6,509 nucleotides of DNA from Alphaproteobacteria bacterium (GTDB lineage Bacteria; Pseudomonadota; Alphaproteobacteria; JAGOMX01). Below, piece after piece: positions 1 through 5,660 of this stretch. The stretch spans positions 1 through 6,509 of the forward strand of contig JACVCA010000074.1 in NCBI GenBank assembly GCA_016742295.1, read 5' to 3'. The position numbers were made by a program, and so were the translations under genes. Position 1 is the stretch's first letter. The number at the start of each line of letters is the position of its first letter. The notes under the pieces were generated by a model that was given only the letters and a program-made list of their open reading frames with translations, was not told where the DNA came from and did no database searches.

Positions 1-1080
1 GGGATGAGTGATCCTAACCTCAACTTTAGAGGGAGATCCTAATACAGTTGTACCTTGCAGTTCTCTGCTTGTAACTTCGTATGATTTTTTCTTTACCTCT
101 TTTAGCTTTTCCTTGTCTTTTTCTCCTTTTAATTGCCTTTCAGCATCTTCTAGCTTCTTGTCAAAAATAGCAGATTTCTTATCGCCTGTTAGGCAATAGA
201 TCCATTCTCCTACGGTCCCTGTTAAACGTCCCATATTTTGTACAATGTTTGTTACATCTTCGCGATTCTTGTTTCTTCTTTTAATAGAATCTTTTCCGGT
301 AAGGTAGCGAAGAGCAATAACATGCATTTTCTCAAGCTCTTCCAGGTCAGGTTTAAGGACATAAAGATAGCCATTACTGTTCCGATCAATCGTGCCCCGC
401 TCTAAATGGGCCTCAATAGTTTTTATAAGCATATCACAATGTCTTACTTTTTGTTCGAGCTTGCGTTCAATTGAGGTATGATCTAAAGGATCAAAGTCTT
501 GCTGCAGTGTCCTAGTTTGATTGATGGTGGGTCTACTGATGGTAAAGTCGTCTTGGAGTTTAGGGCTACTACCTTTATTGCTTTTTCTAGACTTATCAGG
601 GCTCCATCTTCTTAAACCTTTAGGAGAAGGCAACTCAGTAAAAGAGCTAACCATTTTTTGGAATCGATGAGGTTGCTTAGGAGAAGAGGAACTAGCAGTG
701 TCTGCAGAGCTTGTCTTGCGGACAGAAGGTTGCTTTAAAGGTTGTGAAAGTTTTGGTAAGTGTCCGGTAGATTTGCTGCGTTGAAAAAAGCTTGAAAGCT
801 TTTTAACTCGACCTGAAGAGGAAGGTTCAACTGATTTTTCAAACCTGCTAGCATGAGGACGTAAAATTGGAGTTCCTTCAGTTGAGGAGCGACCTAGCCT
901 TTCATACATTTGCACCTTTTCCTTAACAAAGCTCTCATTCTTAAAAGAAGTTGAAGACGTAAGAGCGGTTTTCTTTGGTGCTAAGGTTTGTTCTTGGTTG
1001 TTAGATATATAAGAAGCTTGAACATATCCTAGGAAAATTAAAGTTAAAAACGTAACAGCAACTAAATAGATTTTCTTCAT
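1..1080 (-). CDS. Unrecognised exported Ser/Pro/Lys-rich protein (3' end beyond window)
   Basis: An uninterrupted minus-strand frame of 360 codons runs from an ATG at 1080 off the left edge, so the C-terminus is missing. Residues 1-22 form a classic Sec signal peptide: MKK, a hydrophobic core around residues 5-19, and a V-Q-A/S cleavage site after residue 22. Residues about 38-180 are low-complexity, rich in Ser, Pro, Lys and Arg, with SP(K/D) motifs at Ser133, Ser152, Ser160 and Ser172. Residues about 200-260 look helical and charged. Residues about 305-333 are almost all Lys/Glu/Asp/Leu and could form a coiled coil. The signal peptide and the length of the open frame argue for a real gene. 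No Shine-Dalgarno precedes the ATG, but an extended -10 does. I do not recognise the family. Export across the inner membrane is well supported. A host-directed effector role is speculation, and its position beyond the tRNA does not link it to the T6SS genes. Confidence 0.85.
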   Translation of the reverse strand, partial: MKKIYLVAVTFLTLIFLGYVQASYISNNQEQTLAPKKTALTSSTSFKNESFVKEKVQMYERLGRSSTEGTPILRPHASRFEKSVEPSSSGRVKKLSSFFQRSKSTGHLPKLSQPLKQPSVRKTSSADTASSSSPKQPHRFQKMVSSFTELPSPKGLRRWSPDKSRKSNKGSSPKLQDDFTISRPTINQTRTLQQDFDPLDHTSIERKLEQKVRHCDMLIKTIEAHLERGTIDRNSNGYLYVLKPDLEELEKMHVIALRYLTGKDSIKRRNKNREDVTNIVQNMGRLTGTVGEWIYCLTGDKKSAIFDKKLEDAERQLKGEKDKEKLKEVKKKSYEVTSRELQGTTVLGSPSKVEVRITHP

Positions 1081-1087
1081 AAAGGTG

Positions 1088-1096
1088 ATTATATCA
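1088..1096 (-). promoter_or_regulatory. Extended -10 promoter of the exported-protein gene
   Basis: On the minus strand the bases read TGATATAAT, a perfect TATAAT hexamer (1088-1093) preceded by the TG of an extended -10. No good -35 sits 17 bases upstream, which is tolerated with an extended -10. The hexamer ends only seven bases before the ATG at 1080, so initiation would fall at or within a base or two of the start codon. That would make the transcript leaderless, which fits the lack of any purine-rich ribosome binding site here. The assignment rests on sequence match alone. Confidence 0.5.
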
Positions 1097-1393
1097 TACC
1101 TCAGTATCAGGGTGGTAAGAATCAAAAATACACTTAAACTATCTTGCAAAAAAATTTGGCTAAATGTCAATTAAAAAAACTTTTTTCTTTGCACAAATTT
1201 ATCTTTATTGAAAAGCCTGCCAAGCTCGCTTCATTACTACTGTTGCTGCTAAAAAATGGAGTAAGATTATTGAGAAATTTAGTATTTTGTTAGAATAGTT
1301 TTAATTTTTGAAATAACTGGTTTACTGGGAACAAAATTTATCTCAATTAGATAAAAGTTGAAGCAAAGTAGAGGAAAGATAAGAAGACTTAAG
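1097..1393. other. AT-rich intergenic stretch, nothing recognisable
   Basis: I find no open frame of useful length on either strand, no RNA gene and no convincing terminator in this stretch. The only coding-like piece is a plus-strand run of 28 sense codons at 1212-1295, bounded by stops on both sides and with no start, which I do not accept as a gene. With the degraded frame to its right, it may be decayed former coding DNA. Confidence 0.5.
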
Positions 1394-1663
1394 TTATTTT
1401 ATTAAATCTTGTAAAGGTTCCTCTAAAGTACTTGATTTTACCAAAGAAGCCATCAATAAGATTTCACTTGGTATAGATGTGCGCATCATAATTTCGAGGG
1501 TTAAGCCGATTTCTTTTGAGGGTATGATAGGAACCCATTCTTTATTTTGATAAATTTTGACAGATGCATTGCAGTTATAGCTTTTTGTCTTGAGAAGCTT
1601 TCTTTTTTTGCTTGGGCTTCTTTCTAATATACAAACAAGGACAAAAGTAGCCTGACAGCCACC
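1394..1663 (-). pseudogene. Probable gene remnant (C-terminal fragment, no start codon)
   Basis: A minus-strand frame of 89 sense codons ends in TAA at 1394-1396 and is bounded upstream by TGA at 1664-1666. It has no ATG, GTG, TTG or CTG codon until Met59-Met60, so it cannot be a complete gene as it stands. Its last 60 residues look like real protein (CNASVKIYQNKEW, then a Leu/Ile/Met-rich amphipathic tail). A second minus-strand frame just upstream, from a GTG at 1660-1662, encodes a signal-peptide-like hydrophobic run (VAVRLLLSLFVY) before a TAG at 1624-1626. A run of seven A (1603-1609) lies where the frames could have been joined. I read this as a small secreted protein broken by a stop and a frameshift. 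A sequencing error or chance AT-rich opening remains possible. Product unknown. Confidence 0.35.
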
Positions 1664-1666
1664 TCA

Positions 1667-1779
1667 GGGAAATTACTCTCTTACATTAATTAATATAGGG
1701 AACAAAGTCATAATATCTCTTCACGAGATGACAATTTTAAAATCTATATTTTAAAAATTCTATTAGTCCTTTACATGAC
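1667..1779. other. AT-rich spacer 3' of the tRNA
   Basis: This short spacer separates the remnant from the encoded CCA end of the tRNA. It contains a small dyad (ATCTC/GAGAT around a five-base loop near 1710-1727) and several A/T runs, but no strong hairpin followed by a U tract. No repeat of the tRNA 3' end is present, so there is no direct sign of an integration junction here. Confidence 0.4.
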
Positions 1780-1856
1780 TGGCGCGCCCGAGAAGACTTG
1801 AACTCCTAACCCCCAGATTCGAAGTCTGGTGCTCTATCCAGTTGAGCTACGGGCGC
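1780..1856 (-). tRNA. tRNA-Arg (anticodon UCG)
   Basis: The minus strand folds into a complete cloverleaf. The acceptor stem is GCGCCCG/CGGGCGC (7 bp). The D stem is GCTC/GAGC with GG in the loop. The anticodon stem is CCAGA/TCTGG with a seven-base loop CTTCGAA, giving anticodon TCG. The variable loop has five bases, and the T arm is AGGAG/CTTCT (one G-U pair) with loop TTCAAGT. The discriminator is G and CCA is encoded (1780-1782). The anticodon reads arginine CGA and possibly other CGN codons. The gene lies about 150 bases downstream of tssG on the same strand with a separate candidate promoter, so it is probably transcribed independently. Confidence 0.97.
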
Positions 1857-1880
1857 CTTTCTAATATTTTCTTTTCATTT

Positions 1881-1910
1881 CTTATAGCTTCAAAATATAG
1901 CTTATTTCAA
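1881..1910 (-). promoter_or_regulatory. Candidate sigma70-type promoter of the tRNA gene
   Basis: On the minus strand a TTGAAA hexamer (1905-1910) is followed by an 18-base spacer and TATAAG (1881-1886). Initiation about seven bases downstream would leave a leader of roughly 17-20 bases before the mature tRNA 5' end at 1856. Spacing and hexamers are close to consensus, but the region is AT-rich, so a chance match is possible. Confidence 0.45.
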
Positions 1911-2005
1911 TTTTTAAAAGCTAAAATATTTCATAAGCCTTAAAATGAGATACAAATTACCTCTCATAGCTCTGTTAACAGTTTTATAGAGAAATCATTC
2001 AACTC

Positions 2006-3037
2006 TTAAAAATTAGGATAAAGCCTTACTTGATCATCATCATTTTTGCGAGGGTGGTGACATAGCCAACTTGTCCAACCAAGCGCACTTTTACCATTAA
2101 GTGAAGTGGGAAGTACATTGGCCGCCTTCATGATTAAGTTGATTTCAAAATGATAATTTTTAGGCAAAAAGAGTTTAGCTAAGCGAATAAGAAAAGGATA
2201 GGCTTCTCCATTTTTAAGAAAATCTCTAAATTTCGTTTCATTTAGAGGGCCAATTTTAATTTTAATGCCAGTCAATATATCCCATACTTTAGTACCCAGA
2301 CTCGCTCCTTGACCTAAGATATTGAACTGGCCCTCAGGGCTGATAATGGTTGTTTGTGTTGGATCTAAATTTAACCAGCGGCCTTTAAAAGGCTGGACCT
2401 TCACTTGAGCTTCAAAGTAATCACTTAGTATTGCTGCAAGAGCTGCACCAGAGCGGGGTTGCTGCCATAACAATCCTGCATAAAATAGCAAATTTCTCGG
2501 ATTTATTCCAACGTCTTCTGCACTCGCTTCAGGAAGAGCCCCAGAAAAGGCCAGTAATGCTTGACCAATGTGCGACTTATGAACTGGTAAGGTATCAAGC
2601 CCTACCCAATGTTTTTTGCGAATTCGATGGAGAATAGAGGCTAAACGATGGTTGAAGATATCTAAAAAATCTCGTAGTGCAGTATCTTTTTGGCTGATTC
2701 TTTCAAGAATCAGTTCAGTATAAGGGGTAGGGAGAGGCCCTTGCAGACCTGCAATACCAAAAAAATTTATTGAGAGCTTTGGTAAGGACTTAGCTCCTGC
2801 ATCTCCAGGTTCGAGGCTGTATAATTCATTAGCGGGAGCAGACAAAAAGATACGAGATTTCAGCTGGACAGCTTCTTTGCCTGGCAAAACCCCCTCTCCT
2901 AAAGGCACTGCCTCCGGATAAATCATCTCTAGAAGCTTAATCGCTTGATGAAATTCATAGGCGAAAGGCTCTTTGTAAAAGGATTCGATTAAAGATCCTT
3001 TTAGAGAAGAAACTTGTCGCCGTTGTTTGGCAGCCAT
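2006..3037 (-). CDS. tssG: Type VI secretion system baseplate subunit TssG
   Basis: TssG forms, with two TssF copies, the wedge of the T6SS baseplate on which the contractile sheath and Hcp tube assemble in the cytoplasm. The 343 residues match the family's usual length. Recognisable family blocks run in order: an N-terminal EPFAYEFHQAIKLLE segment (about residues 23-37), NFFGIAGLQGPLP (about 91-103), the LRDFLDIFNHRLASILHR helix (about 121-138), a FYAGLLWQQPRSG block, a VQPFKGRWLNLD block and the LGQGASLGTKVWD block. The ATG lies inside the end of tssF (37-base overlap) with only a weak, badly spaced purine run upstream, so translation is probably coupled to tssF. No truncation or frameshift is seen. 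The gene ends 149 bases before the tRNA. Confidence 0.96.
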   Translation of the reverse strand: MAAKQRRQVSSLKGSLIESFYKEPFAYEFHQAIKLLEMIYPEAVPLGEGVLPGKEAVQLKSRIFLSAPANELYSLEPGDAGAKSLPKLSINFFGIAGLQGPLPTPYTELILERISQKDTALRDFLDIFNHRLASILHRIRKKHWVGLDTLPVHKSHIGQALLAFSGALPEASAEDVGINPRNLLFYAGLLWQQPRSGAALAAILSDYFEAQVKVQPFKGRWLNLDPTQTTIISPEGQFNILGQGASLGTKVWDILTGIKIKIGPLNETKFRDFLKNGEAYPFLIRLAKLFLPKNYHFEINLIMKAANVLPTSLNGKSALGWTSWLCHHPRKNDDDQVRLYPNF

Positions 3038-4827
3038 TGCTTCCAGATACCTTCCTGATTAGATGTTTTAATAGCAAGCTCGGTAAAAGAATTGATACTT
3101 GCATAGAGTTTGAAAAAATAATTTAAAACTGCACTAAATAAAAATACTCCCCCTTCGCCAAATCCTTCTGGATCAAATGTTAATTCTATATGAGTCCCTT
3201 GTGCGAATCCTTGCCAAGCCTCATTACTAAAGCGCCTTGTTACAGGTTTAGAATGGAGCCCTACAAGATTGTCAATTTCCCGTATAGACCCTGACTGATT
3301 TAAACTTGCATATAAGTAAAGAACTTCTTTTAAGGCTTCAATTTTATCTTCGCCTGCAGTTAAAGAAATATGATTTAAGGATAATTGTGATATGAGCCGC
3401 CATTGAGTGTCCCCTTCTTGAGGAGGATAAATAGGCACTGTAGGTTTCATAACACAATAAATGTTGGCGGCAATACCTGCATCTGATTCAAGTATAGCAG
3501 CTTGAGGAATTTGTTGAGCTAAATTGCGATTCGTACATAAAAGTTGTGCGTAAATAACCTTATCTAAAAGCTCGCTAGGGTTAAAATCAAAATCAACAAA
3601 AGACAAATAAAGATCTGTTCCGGTCAGGTTGAGAGCTGCTGCCTTATCACGACGTGCATACCAAAAGAGTTTTTGATCTTGCTGGCTTGCATGATGATTA
3701 AAACTGAAATAAGGATCAACGCGTTGCGTTTTAGAGCTTCCTTGTTGTGCAGCTTTAACTTCGACAATTGAATGGATCTCTGTTGTTTCTTCAAGCCTAT
3801 AATCAGCAACAAGTCTATAAGACGTAGATTTATGGTCAATTTTTAAAGGCTCAGAGGTCTTAGAAAAAAGATTAATAAGGGGAGTGCAACCCAAACTAAA
3901 GAGATTGTGATCAATGCCCAGTTTTTGTGATGCTAGTTCATAAGGAAGCACAATAACCAAATCAAATGAAGTTTCTGAAGTAGAAAGATTAAGATCTTCA
4001 ATATCAAAGAACATAAACTTTTGCGGGAAATTGAAATATTCGTACAAAAGTTGATAAGCTGGGTGAGAAGCACGCGATGAGGGGATGACCTGCTCTTCAC
4101 TTACAAAACCGACTGGCTTGACAGAACCGCAGGGCAATACCGTCATTTTTCGCGGATCATTAACCTCAGCAGCATTTGGGATAATGTATGCTTGCGCAGT
4201 ATCTGTAAAGAGTAATTCATAAATCTTATTTTGTATTCCGCGATCACCATTGATATAGAACCTTAAACGTTTAATATCAAGGCTTTTAATAGGCTCGCTT
4301 AAGGTTTCAATTCGAAGTCTAAGTACAGTGGGAGTTTTTGTTGAGGGAATTCGTACATTAAGGGTATCAGTAGATACTACCTGGGCATCGACCACTTTAA
4401 GAGGGATTAAATCAACCGGATAACAAGTGTAAAACTGGCAAACTTGTCCTTCATTTGCTCGACAAAATACAGAAGCGCCTTTATCAATAGTTTGAACGCT
4501 GGTAAAGCGTCCTTTATTAGGATCAATTTCAAAGCGAGCAATTGTCATTGAAGGAATAGGATTTGTAAATTGAGGGTATAAAACTCCTAATAATGCAGAT
4601 GTTAAGCGCGGAAATTTATCATCAATGTCTCTTTGCAAACCTGCGGTAAGATAAGCAAAAGATTCTAGCAACCGCTCTACATGAGGGTCTGCTGTTTCAC
4701 TTTGGCCAAGCTCAAGGCGTTGAGCAACTTTAGGATATTGGAGCGCAAACTCTTGGCTTGCTCGCCTCAAGTAGGTGAGTTCGCGTTGATAATAGCTAAT
4801 AAAGGGTTGTAAACTCGTTTTAACCAA
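3001..4827 (-). CDS. tssF: Type VI secretion system baseplate subunit TssF
   Basis: TssF is the main wedge protein of the T6SS baseplate; it binds TssG and contacts TssK and the sheath base. The 608 residues are typical length. The hallmark N-terminus is present: FISYYQRELTYLRR (about residues 9-22), then ADPHVERLLESFAYLTA (about 46-62), then DDKFPRLTSALLGVLYPQ (about 69-86). The C-terminal FFKLYASINSFTEL block (about 571-584) is also present. Translation starts at a TTG: the in-frame stop at 4849-4851 leaves no ATG or GTG upstream, and GGGAGG sits eight bases before the TTG. The gene overlaps tssG by 37 bases. The usual neighbours, often tssE or tssB/C upstream, are absent; the next gene upstream is ahpC, on the far side of a terminator. 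A candidate -10 lies in the gap. Confidence 0.97.
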   Translation of the reverse strand: MVKTSLQPFISYYQRELTYLRRASQEFALQYPKVAQRLELGQSETADPHVERLLESFAYLTAGLQRDIDDKFPRLTSALLGVLYPQFTNPIPSMTIARFEIDPNKGRFTSVQTIDKGASVFCRANEGQVCQFYTCYPVDLIPLKVVDAQVVSTDTLNVRIPSTKTPTVLRLRIETLSEPIKSLDIKRLRFYINGDRGIQNKIYELLFTDTAQAYIIPNAAEVNDPRKMTVLPCGSVKPVGFVSEEQVIPSSRASHPAYQLLYEYFNFPQKFMFFDIEDLNLSTSETSFDLVIVLPYELASQKLGIDHNLFSLGCTPLINLFSKTSEPLKIDHKSTSYRLVADYRLEETTEIHSIVEVKAAQQGSSKTQRVDPYFSFNHHASQQDQKLFWYARRDKAAALNLTGTDLYLSFVDFDFNPSELLDKVIYAQLLCTNRNLAQQIPQAAILESDAGIAANIYCVMKPTVPIYPPQEGDTQWRLISQLSLNHISLTAGEDKIEALKEVLYLYASLNQSGSIREIDNLVGLHSKPVTRRFSNEAWQGFAQGTHIELTFDPEGFGEGGVFLFSAVLNYFFKLYASINSFTELAIKTSNQEGIWKQWLPNNGDKFLL

Positions 4828-4835
4828 ATAAGCAG

Positions 4836-4841
4836 CCTCCC
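4836..4841 (-). promoter_or_regulatory. Shine-Dalgarno fixing the TTG start of tssF
   Basis: GGGAGG on the minus strand lies eight bases upstream of the TTG at 4827. It is the only strong ribosome binding site in the gap before tssF. Because the in-frame stop at 4849-4851 excludes a longer protein, it decides the start at a rare TTG codon just before the conserved N-terminus. Confidence 0.75.
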
Positions 4842-4855
4842 AGAAGCTTTAATTT

Positions 4856-4861
4856 ATTATA
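4856..4861 (-). promoter_or_regulatory. Candidate -10 element for tssFG
   Basis: A perfect TATAAT on the minus strand would start transcription near 4849, leaving a leader of about 22 bases that includes the GGGAGG site. The hexamer 17 bases upstream (AAAGAG) is a poor -35, so the promoter may be weak or activator-dependent. The upstream terminator after ahpC makes a separate promoter for tssFG necessary, but the AT-rich context lowers confidence. Confidence 0.4.
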
Positions 4862-4908
4862 TTTTTAACTATCATACACTCTTTAATAGTGCTTTGCTAG
4901 AGGGGTTT

Positions 4909-4925
4909 CTATAAGTAAGTTATAG
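4909..4925. repeat. Inverted repeat CTATAA-N5-TTATAG upstream of tssF
   Basis: Two perfect six-base arms are separated by five bases, about 50 bases upstream of the candidate tssF -10. The size and spacing resemble a dimeric regulator's half-sites, but no regulator gene is in view and the AT-rich arms could arise by chance. It is one of three dyads in the same gap; the others are at 4968-4980 (GCCTTA/TAAGGC) and 5000-5009 (AACACGTGTT). Confidence 0.3.
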
Positions 4926-5026
4926 GAAGGCCTGTAAGTTAAAAGCTTAGGGTAATTTTAGTAGCTAGCCTTATTAAGGCAAAGCATTCCCAATTCTTGA
5001 ACACGTGTTGTAGCGTTTTTACCTCT

Positions 5027-5054
5027 ATAAAAGGAAGGCAAGCCTTCCTTTTAT
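5027..5054 (-). terminator. Hairpin terminator after ahpC
   Basis: Perfect 13-base arms (5027-5039 and 5042-5054) flank a two-base centre. The RNA would fold as a roughly 12-bp stem, GGAAGG/CCTTCC at its core, with a four-base loop. On the minus strand the descending arm ends in CCTTCCTTTTAT, so the U-rich part overlaps the base of the stem. The matching A-rich arm makes it potentially bidirectional. It lies 25 bases beyond the ahpC stop and separates ahpC from tssFG. Confidence 0.8.
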
Positions 5055-5079
5055 TGTTTGTCAGAAATTAAAGGGTTAG

Positions 5080-5619
5080 TTATGCAACCTTTACGAATGA
5101 ATCACCTTTCTTCCAGTTACAACCGCAGAGTTCCCCTGATTGTAAACCATCTAAAAGCCTTAAAATTTCTTCAGGGTTACGACCTACGCTTAAATCATTG
5201 ACAGAAACGTGACGAATAATACCTTGAGGATCCACAATAAATGTCGCGCGTAAGCAAACACCTTCTTCCTTGTCCAAGATTCCTAATGAACTTGAAAGAT
5301 CTCGTTTAATATCTGCAAGTAAAGGAAATCCTAAATCGCGAAGATCTTGATGCTCTCGCCGCCAAGCGAGATGTACAAACTCAGAGTCAGTGCTAACGCC
5401 ATAGAGCTGAGCATTACGGCTCTGAAAATCTTTATTAAGGTTGTGAAAATTTACGATTTCGGTAGGACAAATAAAAGTAAAGTCCTTGGGGTAAAAGAAG
5501 AAAATCTTCCATTTCCCACTATCTGACTGTTCACTAACATCAATAAAGGCAGTTTTGAGGTCTGTTGAGACGACTCCTTTGACTTGAAAAGCAGGAAAAC
5601 GTGCTCCAATAGTTAACAT
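5080..5619 (-). CDS. ahpC: AhpC-type peroxiredoxin (2-Cys, C-terminal CxC form)
   Basis: This cytoplasmic thiol peroxidase reduces hydrogen peroxide, organic hydroperoxides and, in the family, peroxynitrite. With the start at 5619 it has 179 residues. The peroxidatic motif PKDFTFICPTE places the active Cys at residue 51 with Thr48 and Pro44 in the P-x3-T-x2-C pattern. The second conserved block is LRATFIVDP (about 123-131), and the C-terminal ELCGCNWKKGD supplies Cys165 and Cys167. This three-cysteine layout is that of AhpC proteins recycled by AhpD (as in Mycobacterium tuberculosis) instead of AhpF; no ahpD is visible here. Cys122 is an additional cysteine. The frame stays open to an ATG at 5649, but the ATG at 5619 is chosen: AAGGAG lies six bases before it and MLTIGARFP is the family's normal N-terminus. 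The gene follows the oxidoreductase by 41 bases and ends at a terminator. Confidence 0.95.
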   Translation of the reverse strand: MLTIGARFPAFQVKGVVSTDLKTAFIDVSEQSDSGKWKIFFFYPKDFTFICPTEIVNFHNLNKDFQSRNAQLYGVSTDSEFVHLAWRREHQDLRDLGFPLLADIKRDLSSSLGILDKEEGVCLRATFIVDPQGIIRHVSVNDLSVGRNPEEILRLLDGLQSGELCGCNWKKGDSFVKVA

Positions 5620-5633
5620 ATGTCTCTCCTTAA
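5620..5633 (-). promoter_or_regulatory. Shine-Dalgarno deciding the ahpC start
   Basis: TTAAGGAGAGACAT directly precedes the ATG at 5619 on the minus strand, placing AAGGAG at ideal distance. The alternative ATG at 5649 would add ten residues (MLNFRIKERH) absent from the usual AhpC N-terminus, and this ribosome binding site would then lie inside the coding frame. Confidence 0.85.
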
Positions 5634-5660
5634 TTCGAAAATTTAGCAACTTCTTTGCGC

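Noticed and set aside
8..199. Plus-strand 63-codon open frame, Ser/Phe-rich
   Set aside because: It lies antisense to the Lys/Glu-rich coiled-coil part of the exported-protein gene. Its Phe/Ser composition is the expected mirror of Lys/Glu codons, and it has no ribosome binding site.
1212..1295. Plus-strand 28-codon run with transposase-tail-like basic/aromatic residues
   Set aside because: It is bounded by stops, has no start, no terminal inverted repeats and no other matching frame nearby. Calling it an insertion-sequence remnant would be guesswork.
1961..1994. Imperfect dyad centred on CTGTTAACAG downstream of tssG, as a terminator
   Set aside because: The perfect core is only ten bases, the outer arms need a register shift, and no U tract follows on the minus strand.
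2431..2637. Plus-strand 68-codon open frame
   Set aside because: It is wholly antisense to tssG, which is full length with family motifs; the frame has no recognisable content.
3624..3839. Minus-strand 71-codon open frame in another frame inside tssF
   Set aside because: It is a shadow of tssF with no ribosome binding site or conserved motif.
5620..5649. Ten-residue N-terminal extension of AhpC
   Set aside because: A strong AAGGAG sits just before the ATG at 5619, and the family N-terminus begins there.
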